A stretch of DNA of 37,666 nucleotides, from contig JAZLDH010000017.1 in the NCBI GenBank assembly GCA_045614605.1, forward strand, positions 1 to 37,666, given 5' to 3'. Origin of the DNA: Onthomorpha sp937906975 (lineage in GTDB: Bacteria; Bacteroidota; Bacteroidia; Bacteroidales; P3). A program made the position numbers and the translations under genes. Under the pieces are notes generated by a model. That model searched no databases. It saw only the letters and a program-made list of their open reading frames with translations, and had not been told where the DNA came from. Positions 16,792 through 24,285 of the stretch are shown here, piece by piece. Each line of letters begins with the position of its first letter. Within the stretch, counting starts at the first letter, position 1.

Positions 16792-17268
16792 ATGGACCTG
16801 AAAGAACAATACACCAAAATGGTTATGCAACACAAGGACATAATCTACAAAGTCTGCTATATTTATGCCGAAAAAGACTATATTGAGGATTATTACCAAG
16901 AAGTGTTGATAGAATTATGGCGAAGTTTCCCTCACTTTCGTTCAGAAAGCAAAGCAAGTACGTGGATTTATCGCATAAGTCTTAACACTTGCATTTCCTT
17001 TGTAAGAAAGAAAAAACGCAATCCACTCTCAAAGATTCCCTCTCTTGAAGTAGATTTAACCTTTGAAGACAAGGAAAAACAACAGCAAATAGAATTTTTG
17101 CATACTCTAATAAATCGTTTAGATATATTAGAAAAATCCTTAGTCTTGCTTTGGTTAGAGGATTTGTCTTATGATGAAATCGCAAGCATAACAGGACTTT
17201 CAATCTCAAACGTAGGAGTGAAACTTAGCAGAATAAAGGAAAAATTAAAGAAAATGTCGCACCAATAA
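16792..17268 (+). CDS. ECF RNA polymerase sigma factor
   Basis: 158 aa. Region 2 is at about residues 10-75 (YAEKDYIEDYYQEVLIELWR, FRSESKASTWIYRISLNTC), including the -10-recognition and core-binding helices. Region 4 is at about 105-155 (LPLVLLW-type LEKSLVLLWLEDLSYDEIA, SITGLSISNVGVKLSRIKEKL), with a clear helix-turn-helix. Length and lack of region 1 or 3 fit the extracytoplasmic-function group. The 192-aa membrane protein starts 12 bases downstream and is a likely anti-sigma partner. The ABC/GntR operon ends 67 bases upstream; I see no convincing promoter in that gap, so read-through is possible. Confidence 0.93.
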   Translation: MDLKEQYTKMVMQHKDIIYKVCYIYAEKDYIEDYYQEVLIELWRSFPHFRSESKASTWIYRISLNTCISFVRKKKRNPLSKIPSLEVDLTFEDKEKQQQIEFLHTLINRLDILEKSLVLLWLEDLSYDEIASITGLSISNVGVKLSRIKEKLKKMSHQ

Positions 17269-17280
17269 AAAATTACAGAA

Positions 17281-17859
17281 ATGGAATTAGAAGAATTAAA
17301 AAAACAATGGGCAGAAATGTCCAAAGAATTGGAACAACAAAAGATTATCAACCGTCAAATCATAGAACAAAGTTGCAAATCAAAGGCAAATTATCTTACA
17401 TTCAACTCTGTTTTTGGTATGTGTTTGGCTGTGATTGCAAATTGCATACTAATTTGGAGTAATGACTTGCTTTGCCAACTCCTTCCTATGTGGTATATTA
17501 TTCTTATCTACGTTACAATAGATGGAGCCTTGATAAATCAAAGCATAGGCCTATATTTTCTACTTAAAATGAAGCAGCCGCAAAACAATATCATAGAAAG
17601 AGAACATTGGTTTATGAAATTTCGCATCTGTGAACGTATAAACATAATTTGGCAGAGTGTTATTTCAATTCCTTTGCTTGTTGCATTCATCTTTATTTAC
17701 AATAATCTTCAAGCAGACTACATACTTAAACCGACATTTTACGGAACTTCGGTTATGATTATAGCAATTGCTATCGCAATATTAGTAAGTTTCTTCTATG
17801 CAAAGCAGATTAAAGAACTAAAATCACAAATTCAAATCTTAAAACAATTTGAAAAATAA
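17281..17859 (+). CDS. Membrane protein, putative ECF anti-sigma partner
   Basis: 192 aa. Residues 1-35 are a charged helical/coiled segment (MELEELKKQWAEMSKELEQQ…) that would face the cytoplasm. Four hydrophobic spans follow (SVFGMCLAVIANCILIWS; LPMWYIILIYVTIDGAL; IIWQSVISIPLLVAFIFIY; SVMIIAIAIAILVSFFYA), then a helical tail (KQIKELKSQIQILKQFEK). No zinc-binding HxxxCxxC motif is present, so it is not a ZAS anti-sigma factor. The assignment rests on its place 12 bases after the sigma gene, a pairing common in Bacteroidota, and on the N-terminal helix that could bind sigma. Confidence 0.7.
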   Translation: MELEELKKQWAEMSKELEQQKIINRQIIEQSCKSKANYLTFNSVFGMCLAVIANCILIWSNDLLCQLLPMWYIILIYVTIDGALINQSIGLYFLLKMKQPQNNIIEREHWFMKFRICERINIIWQSVISIPLLVAFIFIYNNLQADYILKPTFYGTSVMIIAIAIAILVSFFYAKQIKELKSQIQILKQFEK

Positions 17860-17865
17860 AAAAAG

Positions 17866-18030
17866 ATGAAGAAAACCACCTTCGCACTCGCAAAAGGCAA
17901 AACCATTTCCTATAAATCAGAAGAATTAGGACAATATCGAGTAAAATATTTCTTTAACACCACTCTTGGATATGTCCGTTGGGAATGCTCTCTCCCAAAT
18001 AACGAGAAAATAATATTGCAATTAAAATAG
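17866..18030 (+). CDS. 54-aa hypothetical protein, possible truncated paralog
   Basis: An ATG six bases after the membrane protein stop opens a 54-codon frame (MKKTTFALAKGKTISYKSEE…LQLK). No signal peptide and no recognised family. Its last ~26 residues (YFFNTTLGYVRWECSLPNNE…) align without gaps with the end of the secreted protein at 18074 (YVFDKEKGFVEWRIEYNKTT…), sharing Y, F, G, V, W, I and two L at the same positions. It may be the C-terminal remnant of a related gene or a small protein in its own right. Confidence 0.5.
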   Translation: MKKTTFALAKGKTISYKSEELGQYRVKYFFNTTLGYVRWECSLPNNEKIILQLK

Positions 18031-18040
18031 TTGAATTTTG

Positions 18041-18048
18041 TATCTTTG
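18041..18048 (+). promoter_or_regulatory. Promoter -7 element for the secreted protein gene
   Basis: TATCTTTG, 25 bases before the ATG at 18074, with a weak ATTG box about 22 bases upstream. It matches the Bacteroidota -7 consensus and separates this gene from the preceding operon. Confidence 0.5.
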
Positions 18049-18073
18049 CGCTGTATCTTAAAGTTAAAATCTT

Positions 18074-18694
18074 ATGTCAATACGATTGTTTTTTATTCTG
18101 CTGTTTTGTCCCTTTATTCTTTTGTCGCAAGAGATTTATACACCGAATAAAGAGTTTGTTTTTAAGGTTAGGTATGAGAATAATGGTGTTGTGAAAGAGT
18201 CTTATCTTAGTTTATGGACACAAGACAGTGTTTGGATTTATGATAATGCTCAAAAGCAACTTTTTTATGCTTATCACGAGAATGCAGATTTTGAAACTCA
18301 AAAAACTTTTCCTTACGATAAAGCAGAGGAAACGGGATTTATTGAAACAAATGAAAAAATCTGGCTTCACCCTCCAAGAGAAGATTATTTTTATCTTTTT
18401 GAATATTTCCCCTTTCCGGAAATGAACTTTCCTGTTCAGTGCGAGAAAAAAGGGAAATATGCTTTTCTTGGCAGTATAGACTTTTTGGATAAATTTTCTC
18501 TTCTTCGTTACAAAACAAAGATTGAATGCGGAAAGCCAAACCTTATATACTATTACGGCAAAGCAAAGAATAGAACAGGAGAATGGTCGTTTAAATATGT
18601 TTTTGACAAAGAAAAAGGATTTGTAGAATGGCGTATAGAATACAATAAAACAACTTCTATACATCTAACCCTTGATAAGATTATTCCCCGATAA
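18074..18694 (+). CDS. Secreted hypothetical protein
   Basis: 206 aa with a signal peptide (MSIRLFFILLFCPFILLSQ, cleavage near residue 18-19). The mature part is rich in aromatic and charged residues with alternating strands (FVFKVRYENNGVVKESYLSL; DSVWIYDNAQKQLFYAYHE; WSFKYVFDKEKGFVEWRIEY), suggesting a beta-rich fold. No family recognised. It has its own promoter element. Its C-terminal motif is shared with the 54-aa ORF just upstream. Codon use (many GAG, GTG, AAG, CTT) differs from the A-ending codons of the operon before it, which may mark a different origin or expression level. Confidence 0.75.
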   Translation: MSIRLFFILLFCPFILLSQEIYTPNKEFVFKVRYENNGVVKESYLSLWTQDSVWIYDNAQKQLFYAYHENADFETQKTFPYDKAEETGFIETNEKIWLHPPREDYFYLFEYFPFPEMNFPVQCEKKGKYAFLGSIDFLDKFSLLRYKTKIECGKPNLIYYYGKAKNRTGEWSFKYVFDKEKGFVEWRIEYNKTTSIHLTLDKIIPR

Positions 18695-18879
18695 ACATTT
18701 CTTTAAATTCTTTTTAGAAAAAAACTTACGAATAAAGTTTTAGGGGAATCATCTTTATTTTACGGAAATTTCATTTTGGGATTTTTGTAAAATTTTTGAC
18801 GAAAATTGAGGGAAATTAAGGCTTAATTTTGTTGGATTTTGACTAATTTTCGCTGAAATCTGATTTTAGCAAAATAAAA

Positions 18880-18930
18880 CAAAGAAATAATTTAATAAAG
18901 CAAAGAAATAATTTAATAAAGTAAAGAAAT
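18880..18930 (+). repeat. 21-bp tandem repeat, cluster A
   Basis: The unit CAAAGAAATAATTTAATAAAG occurs at 18880-18900 and 18901-18921, and a partial third follows. The same unit recurs at 19495-19540. Its junction contains AATAAAGCAAAGAAA, which also occurs twice downstream of folK. Confidence 0.85.
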
Positions 18931-19359
18931 ATTTTTCAAAAAACAAAGAAAAAAATCGGCTAAAAGAAAGAAATAATTTGCGTTTTTATGGCTTTAAAAA
19001 GTTAAGTCTTTGATTTAGTGATTTTTATTAAGGCTAAATATTTTAAAAATTTCGGACTAAGATTTTGTTTGCCGAAAATATCGCAAGCATTTGGCGTTAA
19101 GTGATAGGGAAAGTTTTTTATTTTCTACAATCTTATCTTAAATCTATAACATTAGCATGTGGATATGTTTGGGTTAGGAAAGCAAAAATTTCGCTATTCT
19201 AAGAGAGACTTTTTCTTCTTAATACAATTTATTAATACGTTCCTATTAAGTTAAACGTATTTAAAATTTCGCAGAATTTAATACCTATAAAATTTTGTAA
19301 ATACACAAAAAAAACAAATCACCGTATAAATGTACAATCACTAACAAACAAAGTAAGGT

Positions 19360-19380
19360 TATTACTCTTCGGAGGTAATA
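19360..19380 (+). other. Short hairpin with UUCG loop
   Basis: TATTACTC pairs with GAGGTAATA (one bulged G) around a TTCG loop closed by C-G. It is the most stable-looking small structure in an otherwise unstructured AT-rich stretch. No adjacent T run, so it is not an obvious terminator. Confidence 0.35.
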
Positions 19381-19494
19381 GTTTAAAATAGTGTTTTGAC
19401 AAATAAGAGTAAGCAATGATTTTTGATAATTGATGTTTTTAATCTTTAACTTCAATAAAGCAAAATGTTTTTTCTCTTTTTTGTGGAATAAAAC

Positions 19495-19540
19495 TAAGAA
19501 ATAATTTAATAAAGCAAAGAAATAATTTAATAAAATAAAG
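19495..19540 (+). repeat. 21-bp tandem repeat, cluster B
   Basis: AAGAAATAATTTAATAAAG at 19496-19514, C, then AAAGAAATAATTTAATAAA at 19516-19534 and a partial third unit. Same 21-base period and same orientation as cluster A about 600 bases upstream. Confidence 0.85.
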
Positions 19541-19588
19541 AAAAAAATTCTTAAACCAAAGAAAAAATAAAATGAAAACAAAGACTTT

Positions 19589-19618
19589 TAGATTTGGCAC
19601 TCGCGAATGCCAAATCTA
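19589..19618 (-). terminator. Stem-loop at the end of the DUF4143 ATPase gene
   Basis: TAGATTTGGCA pairs with TGCCAAATCTA over 11 bases around an 8-base loop; the ATPase stop codon lies inside the stem. On the minus strand the stem is followed only by a mixed T-rich stretch, so terminator strength is uncertain. Confidence 0.55.
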
Positions 19619-20881
19619 TTTTTGCTCATTTTCTAATAACCACTTCCAAACAGGAATAAATTCTATGGTTAAGTCATTTATTGTTATTGTTTTCTCTTCG
19701 TCTTTGGTTATTATGAGAGCTTTTTCCAAAGGATGAAGTTGGTGAAGTTTTGCTAAGGCGTTCGTTTCTCTTTTTATAGTGTTTTCATCGTTGAGTTTGT
19801 AAGATACTTGCACTGCTAAATTCTCTTCTGGCACGTAAAAATCTACTTCTATATTGTGTAGGTAATAGTAAAGTCTTGAATTGTATCGTTTTTGCATTTC
19901 AATAGCACAGATATTTTCAAGTAATGCAGATTGATTGTTAAGCAAGAAAAGATTTAATAGCCCATTATCTACAAAATAAAACTTCTTTGTTGTCGCTTTC
20001 TCTACAAATCGTGATGCAAAGTTTTGTACGGGAAAGATTAAACAAGAGTCCATGAAATGATTTATATATTCTATCACTGTTGATGTGCTACATGATACAC
20101 CAACTGCTTTTATCATATTGCAAAGGCGTGTGTATGATAGAGGCTGACAAAGACTTTCTGCTAATTTTCTTAGAGTTAGTCTTAATCCTTCTTCGTTTTT
20201 TATTTTGTTTCGTACAATTAGGTCGTTAAAGAATATGCGATTGTATAATCCGTTAAGCCAAACTCTTTTTTCTTTAAAGCGTACCAATTCAGGAAAGCCT
20301 CCCCATTGAAAATATTCTTCAAAAGCACGTTCTATTTCTCCACGCTTTTGTCCGTATTGCCAACGTGAGCCTAATTTTATTCCTTTTGCAGAAAGAAATT
20401 CTTTGAAACTAAATGGGTAAACTGCAATATCTATATATCTTCCTCCAAGAACAGTTTGTATATCTCTACTTAGCATTTTTGCATTGCTACCTGTGATATA
20501 TACTTCGTACTTTTGGTTCGCAAGTCTGCGTGCAAAATTTTCCCAACCTTTTACATTTTGAATTTCATCAAAAAATAAAATTGGTTTTTCCTCTCTTACA
20601 CTATAATTAGCCTGTAAGATGAGGTCAAGTTGCTCTGCTTGCATTCCGTAAAGCCTTTCATCGTCAAAGTTAATATATACTAAGTTTTCAATAGGTATGC
20701 CATCTGCAATCTTTTTCTGCATTTGCTCATATAAAGTGTATGATTTACCTGCTTGTCTTACTCCTATAAATACGTAATTGCTATATTCCTCCATTTTTAC
20801 ATCTCTATGAATGATGTTTACTTGTGGAATATATTCATATCCTTCTGATATAATGCTTTTTATGAGTTCTTTGTCTATCAT
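19616..20881 (-). CDS. AAA-family ATPase with C-terminal DUF4143
   Basis: 421 aa from the ATG at 20881, chosen because AAGGGA lies just before it and the longer frame would include the -7 promoter element at 20903. Walker A GVRQAGKSY (40-48), Walker B ILFFDEIQ (101-108), and a sensor region VYITGSNAKML (127-136) form the AAA_14 domain. The part from about residue 185 (FEEYFQWGGFPELV) to the end is DUF4143 with a nuclease-like end (VDFYVPEENLAVQVSYKLND). These ATPases occur in many scattered copies in Bacteroidota, often in accessory DNA; cellular role unknown. The gene stands alone next to a repeat-rich region, with a stem-loop at its 3' end. Confidence 0.9.
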   Translation of the reverse strand: MIDKELIKSIISEGYEYIPQVNIIHRDVKMEEYSNYVFIGVRQAGKSYTLYEQMQKKIADGIPIENLVYINFDDERLYGMQAEQLDLILQANYSVREEKPILFFDEIQNVKGWENFARRLANQKYEVYITGSNAKMLSRDIQTVLGGRYIDIAVYPFSFKEFLSAKGIKLGSRWQYGQKRGEIERAFEEYFQWGGFPELVRFKEKRVWLNGLYNRIFFNDLIVRNKIKNEEGLRLTLRKLAESLCQPLSYTRLCNMIKAVGVSCSTSTVIEYINHFMDSCLIFPVQNFASRFVEKATTKKFYFVDNGLLNLFLLNNQSALLENICAIEMQKRYNSRLYYYLHNIEVDFYVPEENLAVQVSYKLNDENTIKRETNALAKLHQLHPLEKALIITKDEEKTITINDLTIEFIPVWKWLLENEQK

Positions 20882-20902
20882 ATCCCTTAGATTTACTAAC
20901 TG

Positions 20903-20910
20903 CAAATATA
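20903..20910 (-). promoter_or_regulatory. Promoter -7 element for the DUF4143 ATPase
   Basis: The minus strand reads TATATTTG about 22 bases before the ATG at 20881. A TTTTTG box lies about 23 bases upstream (plus-strand 20934-20939), inside an inverted repeat. Confidence 0.5.
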
Positions 20911-20926
20911 CGATTTTGTTTGATAC

Positions 20927-20970
20927 CACCGAACAAAAACAGCGTTTTTTGTTCGCCACCACCGAACAAA
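20927..20970. promoter_or_regulatory. Inverted and direct repeats over the ATPase -33 region
   Basis: CGAACAAAAA (20930-20939) and TTTTTGTTCG (20946-20955) form a 10-base inverted repeat with a 6-base centre. CCACCGAACAAAA occurs at about 20926 and again at about 20958. One arm coincides with the -33 box of the ATPase promoter, so it may be an operator. Confidence 0.4.
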
Positions 20971-21002
20971 ATTAAGGTTTTAGGGCTTTGTTTGGTGTTT
21001 AG

Positions 21003-21042
21003 AAAAAGCAAACTCCGATATTATTTTACTAATACCGGAGTT
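21003..21042 (-). terminator. Intrinsic terminator after mntP
   Basis: AACTCCGATATTA (21011-21023) pairs with TAATACCGGAGTT (21030-21042) with one mismatch and a 6-base loop. On the minus strand it is followed by TGCTTTTTCT. It closes the ksgA-mntP unit. Confidence 0.75.
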
Positions 21043-21079
21043 CGTTTTAATTTATGTTAGATATGTGTTTAATCTCTTT

Positions 21080-21655
21080 TTAAAAGCAAGTGTGTTCTAA
21101 GAGTGTTTTTACGCCTATGCCGATTAGGATTATACCTCCTAAGAATAGTGCAAAGCGTGGTTTGATAAAACGTACTCTTTCGCCCATTTTAATTCCTATT
21201 AGTGAGATTGTAAAGAGGGCAATGAAGATGATTGCAAGGGATATTAGGATTTGAAGGAAGGTGTATTTTAATGGAAAGCCTATTCCTACGACAAAGGCGT
21301 CCATAGAGGTTGCAAGGGCAAGGGTTAGTATTACTTTTATGCTACTTATGTCAAAGATTTTTTCTTTTAGTTTGAATTGTCTGCCTTCCATTATCATTTT
21401 TATACCGATTATCGCAAGAAGAACGAAGGCTATCCAATGATCGACTTTTGACATGAAGATAAGAAAGACTTCTCCTAAAAGACTGCCTAATGAAATCATT
21501 AAGACATGGAATATTCCAAAGCAAAAGGCAAGGAGTAATGTTCTTTTTTTGCACATGCATTTTTGTAATCCACAGGTAATTGATACTGTGAATGAGTCCA
21601 TTGAAAGGGCTATGCCTAAAAGTATTACTTCTATTATAAATCCTACGCTAATCAT
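21080..21655 (-). CDS. mntP: Manganese efflux pump MntP family
   Basis: 191 aa with six transmembrane segments. The two characteristic acidic motifs of the family are present: ALSMDSFTVS near residue 20 in the first span and ATSMDAFVVG in the fourth. Length matches MntP (about 188 aa). It exports Mn2+ across the inner membrane. Its ATG overlaps the ksgA stop codon by 4 bases (ATGA), so it is translationally coupled. The yybP-ykoY manganese riboswitch often found before mntP is not possible here, because the gene starts inside ksgA. Confidence 0.92.
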   Translation of the reverse strand: MISVGFIIEVILLGIALSMDSFTVSITCGLQKCMCKKRTLLLAFCFGIFHVLMISLGSLLGEVFLIFMSKVDHWIAFVLLAIIGIKMIMEGRQFKLKEKIFDISSIKVILTLALATSMDAFVVGIGFPLKYTFLQILISLAIIFIALFTISLIGIKMGERVRFIKPRFALFLGGIILIGIGVKTLLEHTCF

Positions 21656-22416
21656 TTTAATTTATTGGTTATGTTTATGAATTGTTCTACGCTTAATTGT
21701 TCTGCTCTTTTGGTTAGGGTTTCTGCATCTATGTCTTCTAAGTTCATTCCTAAGGGTTTTAGGCTTTGTCTTAGCATTTTTCTTCTTTGGTTAAAGGCTG
21801 TTTTTACTACTTTGATAAAGAGTTGTTCGTCGCAAGGGAGTTGTTTTATGGTGTTGCGTTTTAGTCTTATTACGGCTGATTTTACTTTTGGTGGTGGATT
21901 GAATACGTTTTCGTGTACGGTGAATAGGTATTCTATGTCGTAGTAGGCTGAGAGTAATACAGAAAGTATGCCGTAGGTTTTGTTGCCTGAGCTTGCACAA
22001 ACTCTTTCTGCTACTTCTTTTTGAAACATTCCTACGAGTTGTGTGGCTTTGTCTTTGTTTTCAAATAGTTTAAATAGTATTTGATTAGAGATGTTATATG
22101 GAAAATTGCCCATTATGGCAAAGGTGTCTTGGTAAATGGTGCTTAAATCCATTTTGAGAAAGTCGGCTGATATTATGTTTTCTTGTAGGGAAGGGTAGTT
22201 ATGGTGTAGGTATTCTACGCTTTCGGTGTCTATTTCTACGACTTTAAGGTGTTTTACTTTGGGATTTTCAATTAGGTATTTGGTTAGGACTCCCATTCCT
22301 GGTCCTATTTCTAATACTTCGGCTTCTTCTAAAAGGGAATAGGCTATTTTTTCTGCTATTGTTTCGTCTGTTAGAAAGTGTTGCCCAAGATGTTTTTTCG
22401 CTTTTACTTTTTCCAT
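21652..22416 (-). CDS. rsmA: 16S rRNA dimethyladenosine transferase RsmA/KsgA
   Basis: 254 aa. Opens with KAKKHLGQHFL, the RsmA N-terminal signature. SAM-binding motif I is VLEIGPGMGVLT (~35-46); motif IV is GNFPYNIS, the NxPY-type catalytic loop. The C-terminal domain includes FNQRRKMLRQSLK. It dimethylates the two adjacent adenosines in the 3' hairpin of 16S rRNA during 30S assembly. It is followed by mntP in a 4-base overlap. The tsf terminator lies just upstream, so it must have its own promoter; I do not see a consensus one in the short gap. Confidence 0.96.
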   Translation of the reverse strand: MEKVKAKKHLGQHFLTDETIAEKIAYSLLEEAEVLEIGPGMGVLTKYLIENPKVKHLKVVEIDTESVEYLHHNYPSLQENIISADFLKMDLSTIYQDTFAIMGNFPYNISNQILFKLFENKDKATQLVGMFQKEVAERVCASSGNKTYGILSVLLSAYYDIEYLFTVHENVFNPPPKVKSAVIRLKRNTIKQLPCDEQLFIKVVKTAFNQRRKMLRQSLKPLGMNLEDIDAETLTKRAEQLSVEQFINITNKLK

Positions 22417-22430
22417 TGTCTTGTAATGAA

Positions 22431-22466
22431 AAAAAAAGGAAGCATAAGGTTGTATGCTTCCTTTTT
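22431..22466 (-). terminator. Intrinsic terminator after tsf
   Basis: AAAAAGGAAGCATA (22433-22446) pairs exactly with TATGCTTCCTTTTT (22453-22466) with a 6-base loop; read on the minus strand it ends in a run of nine Ts. It closes the rplM-rpsI-rpsB-tsf operon. Confidence 0.92.
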
Positions 22467-22482
22467 GTGTGTGAATATTTTA

Positions 22483-23310
22483 TTATTCTCCTAATTCTGC
22501 TCTTTGGAAAGCTGTAATTGTTAAGTCTTTGTCTATTTTTCTTAGATGTTCTTCTACACTTACTTTTGCTTCGCGAGTGTATTCTTGACTTAATAGTGTA
22601 CTTTCTTTGAAGAATTTGTTAAGTTTGCCTTCTGCAATCTTTTCTACCATGTTTTCTGGTTTGCCTTCTTCTCTTACTTGTCCACGATATACTTCCATTT
22701 CTCTTTCTATAACGTCTGCAGGAACTGATTCTTTGTTCAATGCTACTGGACGTCCAGCGATTACTTGCATTGACATTTCTTTTCCTTCTTCGTCATATCC
22801 AGTTTTTGAAAGTCCTACAACTGATGCCATTCTGTTACCTGGGTGAATGTAAGCGTAAGTTGCTGCTGCTTCTATTGGAAGATAGTGAGAAAGTGTAATT
22901 TTTTCTCCTATTTTAGCAACTTGTTCTACTATCATTGTTTCAACGCTTAAACCGTTTATTGTTAAAGCCATTACTTCTTCCAATGATTTTGCTTTTGCAT
23001 CAACTGCTGTTTGAAGTACTTCTCTTGTGAATGCTACGAAATCGTCATTTTTAGCAACGAAGTCTGTTTCGCAATTCATCATTATTACTGCTGCAAATGT
23101 TTTATCTGCGTTTACTAATGCTAAAACTGCTCCTTCGCTTGCATCTCTGTCAGCTCTTTTTGCAGCAAGTTTTTGTCCTTTTTCACGAAGATAATCTATT
23201 GCTTTATCCATATCGCCATCGCATTCAACTAAGGCTTTTTTACAGTCCATCATTCCGACTCCTGTACGTTTTCTTAGTTCATTAACGGCTGCAGCTGTTA
23301 TATTTGCCAT
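22483..23310 (-). CDS. tsf: Translation elongation factor Ts
   Basis: 275 aa. The N-terminal UBA-like domain carries the family signature (VNELRKRTGVGMMDCKKAL, with DMDKAIDYLREKG). The core includes the EF-Tu-contacting segment (MNCETDFVAKNDDF, ~78-91). It exchanges GDP for GTP on EF-Tu. It is the last gene of the ribosomal operon, 22 bases after rpsB, and ends 17 bases before a strong terminator. Length is usual for Bacteroidota. Confidence 0.97.
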   Translation of the reverse strand: MANITAAAVNELRKRTGVGMMDCKKALVECDGDMDKAIDYLREKGQKLAAKRADRDASEGAVLALVNADKTFAAVIMMNCETDFVAKNDDFVAFTREVLQTAVDAKAKSLEEVMALTINGLSVETMIVEQVAKIGEKITLSHYLPIEAAATYAYIHPGNRMASVVGLSKTGYDEEGKEMSMQVIAGRPVALNKESVPADVIEREMEVYRGQVREEGKPENMVEKIAEGKLNKFFKESTLLSQEYTREAKVSVEEHLRKIDKDLTITAFQRAELGE

Positions 23311-23332
23311 TTTATTTACGTTTTAAGGGTTC

Positions 23333-24184
23333 TTATTTCTTTTTTACTTGTCTTCTTGGACGTCTTTCTCCGTCTTCTGCAACAGCTTTAACTTTTTTTA
23401 CTTTGTTTTGAGTTTCTTCTGGTGCAACTTCGTCGTCCAAAAGTTCTGTTGCTAATCTTTCTTCTGCTTCAGTTTCTTCTGCTTGGCGAGAATCTTTGTC
23501 CATTTTTCTTTCTTGACAACCTTCTTCTATTGCTTGGCAAACGTAATCCAATATCAAAGAAATTGATTTTGATGCGTCATCGTTTGCTGGAATAGGGAAA
23601 TCAACTGCATTAGGGTCGCAGTTTGTATCAACCATTGCAAAAGTAGGTATGTTCAAACGTTTTGCTTCTGCAACTGCGATGTGTTCTTTGTTGATGTCAA
23701 CTATGAACAAAGCAGAAGGTAAACGTGTAAGATCTGCTATTGAACCTAAGTTCTTTTCTAATTTAGCTTTTTCTCTTGTGATTTGCAATCTTTCTCTTTT
23801 TGAAATAGCTGTAGTGTCTTTGTCAGCTAATAATTTTTCTAAAGAGTTCATTTTTTTGATTGCTTTTCTGATTGTAACAAAGTTTGTAAGCATTCCACCA
23901 GGCCAACGTTCAGTTACGAAAGGCATGTTAGTTCTTTTTACTCTTTCTGCTACTATATCTTTTGCTTGTTTTTTAGTTGCAACAAACAAAATTTTCTTTC
24001 CTGATTTTGCAATTTGTTTTAAAGCTGCAGAAGCTTCTTCAACTTTTGCTGCTGTTTTGTGAAGGTCTATAATGTGGATTCCATTGCGTTCCATGTAAAT
24101 GTATGGAGCCATTTTTGGATTCCATTTTCTTCTTAAGTGTCCAAAGTGAACACCTGCGTCAAGCATTTGATTAAAATCTATCAT
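23333..24184 (-). CDS. rpsB: 30S ribosomal protein S2
   Basis: 283 aa. S2 signatures: MLDAGVHFGHLRRKWNPKM at the start, ATKKQAKDIVAERV, RWPGGMLTNF, and PSALFIVDINKEHIAVAEA. The last ~60 residues are an acidic then basic tail (EETEAEERLATELL…RRPRRQVKKK) beyond the core, common in Bacteroidota S2. The 101-base gap after rpsI carries a hairpin at 24262-24281 and a palindrome at 24219-24230, possible sites for internal regulation. Confidence 0.97.
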   Translation of the reverse strand: MIDFNQMLDAGVHFGHLRRKWNPKMAPYIYMERNGIHIIDLHKTAAKVEEASAALKQIAKSGKKILFVATKKQAKDIVAERVKRTNMPFVTERWPGGMLTNFVTIRKAIKKMNSLEKLLADKDTTAISKRERLQITREKAKLEKNLGSIADLTRLPSALFIVDINKEHIAVAEAKRLNIPTFAMVDTNCDPNAVDFPIPANDDASKSISLILDYVCQAIEEGCQERKMDKDSRQAEETEAEERLATELLDDEVAPEETQNKVKKVKAVAEDGERRPRRQVKKK

Positions 24185-24218
24185 CTCTTTTTCTTTTTTG
24201 TTTACTTTCCTAATTTAC

Positions 24219-24281
24219 TATCAATTGATAAGTAGTTGCTTTCTTACAAATCTTACCAATTTGGATACTAAACAATATCCA
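24219..24281 (-). other. Palindrome and hairpin upstream of rpsB
   Basis: TATCAATTGATA at 24219-24230 is a perfect 12-base palindrome. TGGATA (24262-24267) pairs with TATCCA (24276-24281) around an 8-base loop. Both lie in the only sizeable gap inside the ribosomal operon. No T run follows, so simple termination is unlikely. Confidence 0.35.
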
Positions 24282-24285
24282 TATA

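Larger units (their letters stand above)
18695..19615. other. AT-rich intergenic region without a supported gene
   Basis: About 920 bases with no coding frame I would defend; the only longer frame (minus, 19285-19581) is a low-complexity Phe/Leu string. It holds two clusters of a 21-base AT-rich repeat (18880-18930 and 19495-19540), a small UUCG-capped hairpin at 19360-19380, and a stem at 19589-19618 at the end of the ATPase gene. Confidence 0.6.

Noticed and set aside
18683..18749. Terminator formed by ATTCCCC and GGGGAAT after the secreted protein gene
   Set aside because: The arms are only 7 bases and about 53 bases apart, with no T run directly after; too weak to call.
18880..19540. CRISPR array
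   Set aside because: The 21-base units are directly adjacent with no unique spacers, and there is no cas gene nearby.
19285..19581. 98-aa minus-strand frame in the gene-free region
   Set aside because: Low-complexity Phe/Leu/Lys sequence made from A-rich repeats, no promoter or recognisable domain; most likely chance.
13744..20881. Phage, integron or transposon island
   Set aside because: No integrase, transposase, phage structural gene or flanking direct repeats; the DUF4143 ATPase and AT-rich repeats alone do not show mobility.
21652..21700. yybP-ykoY manganese riboswitch before mntP
   Set aside because: mntP starts inside the ksgA stop codon, so there is no leader in which such a riboswitch could lie.
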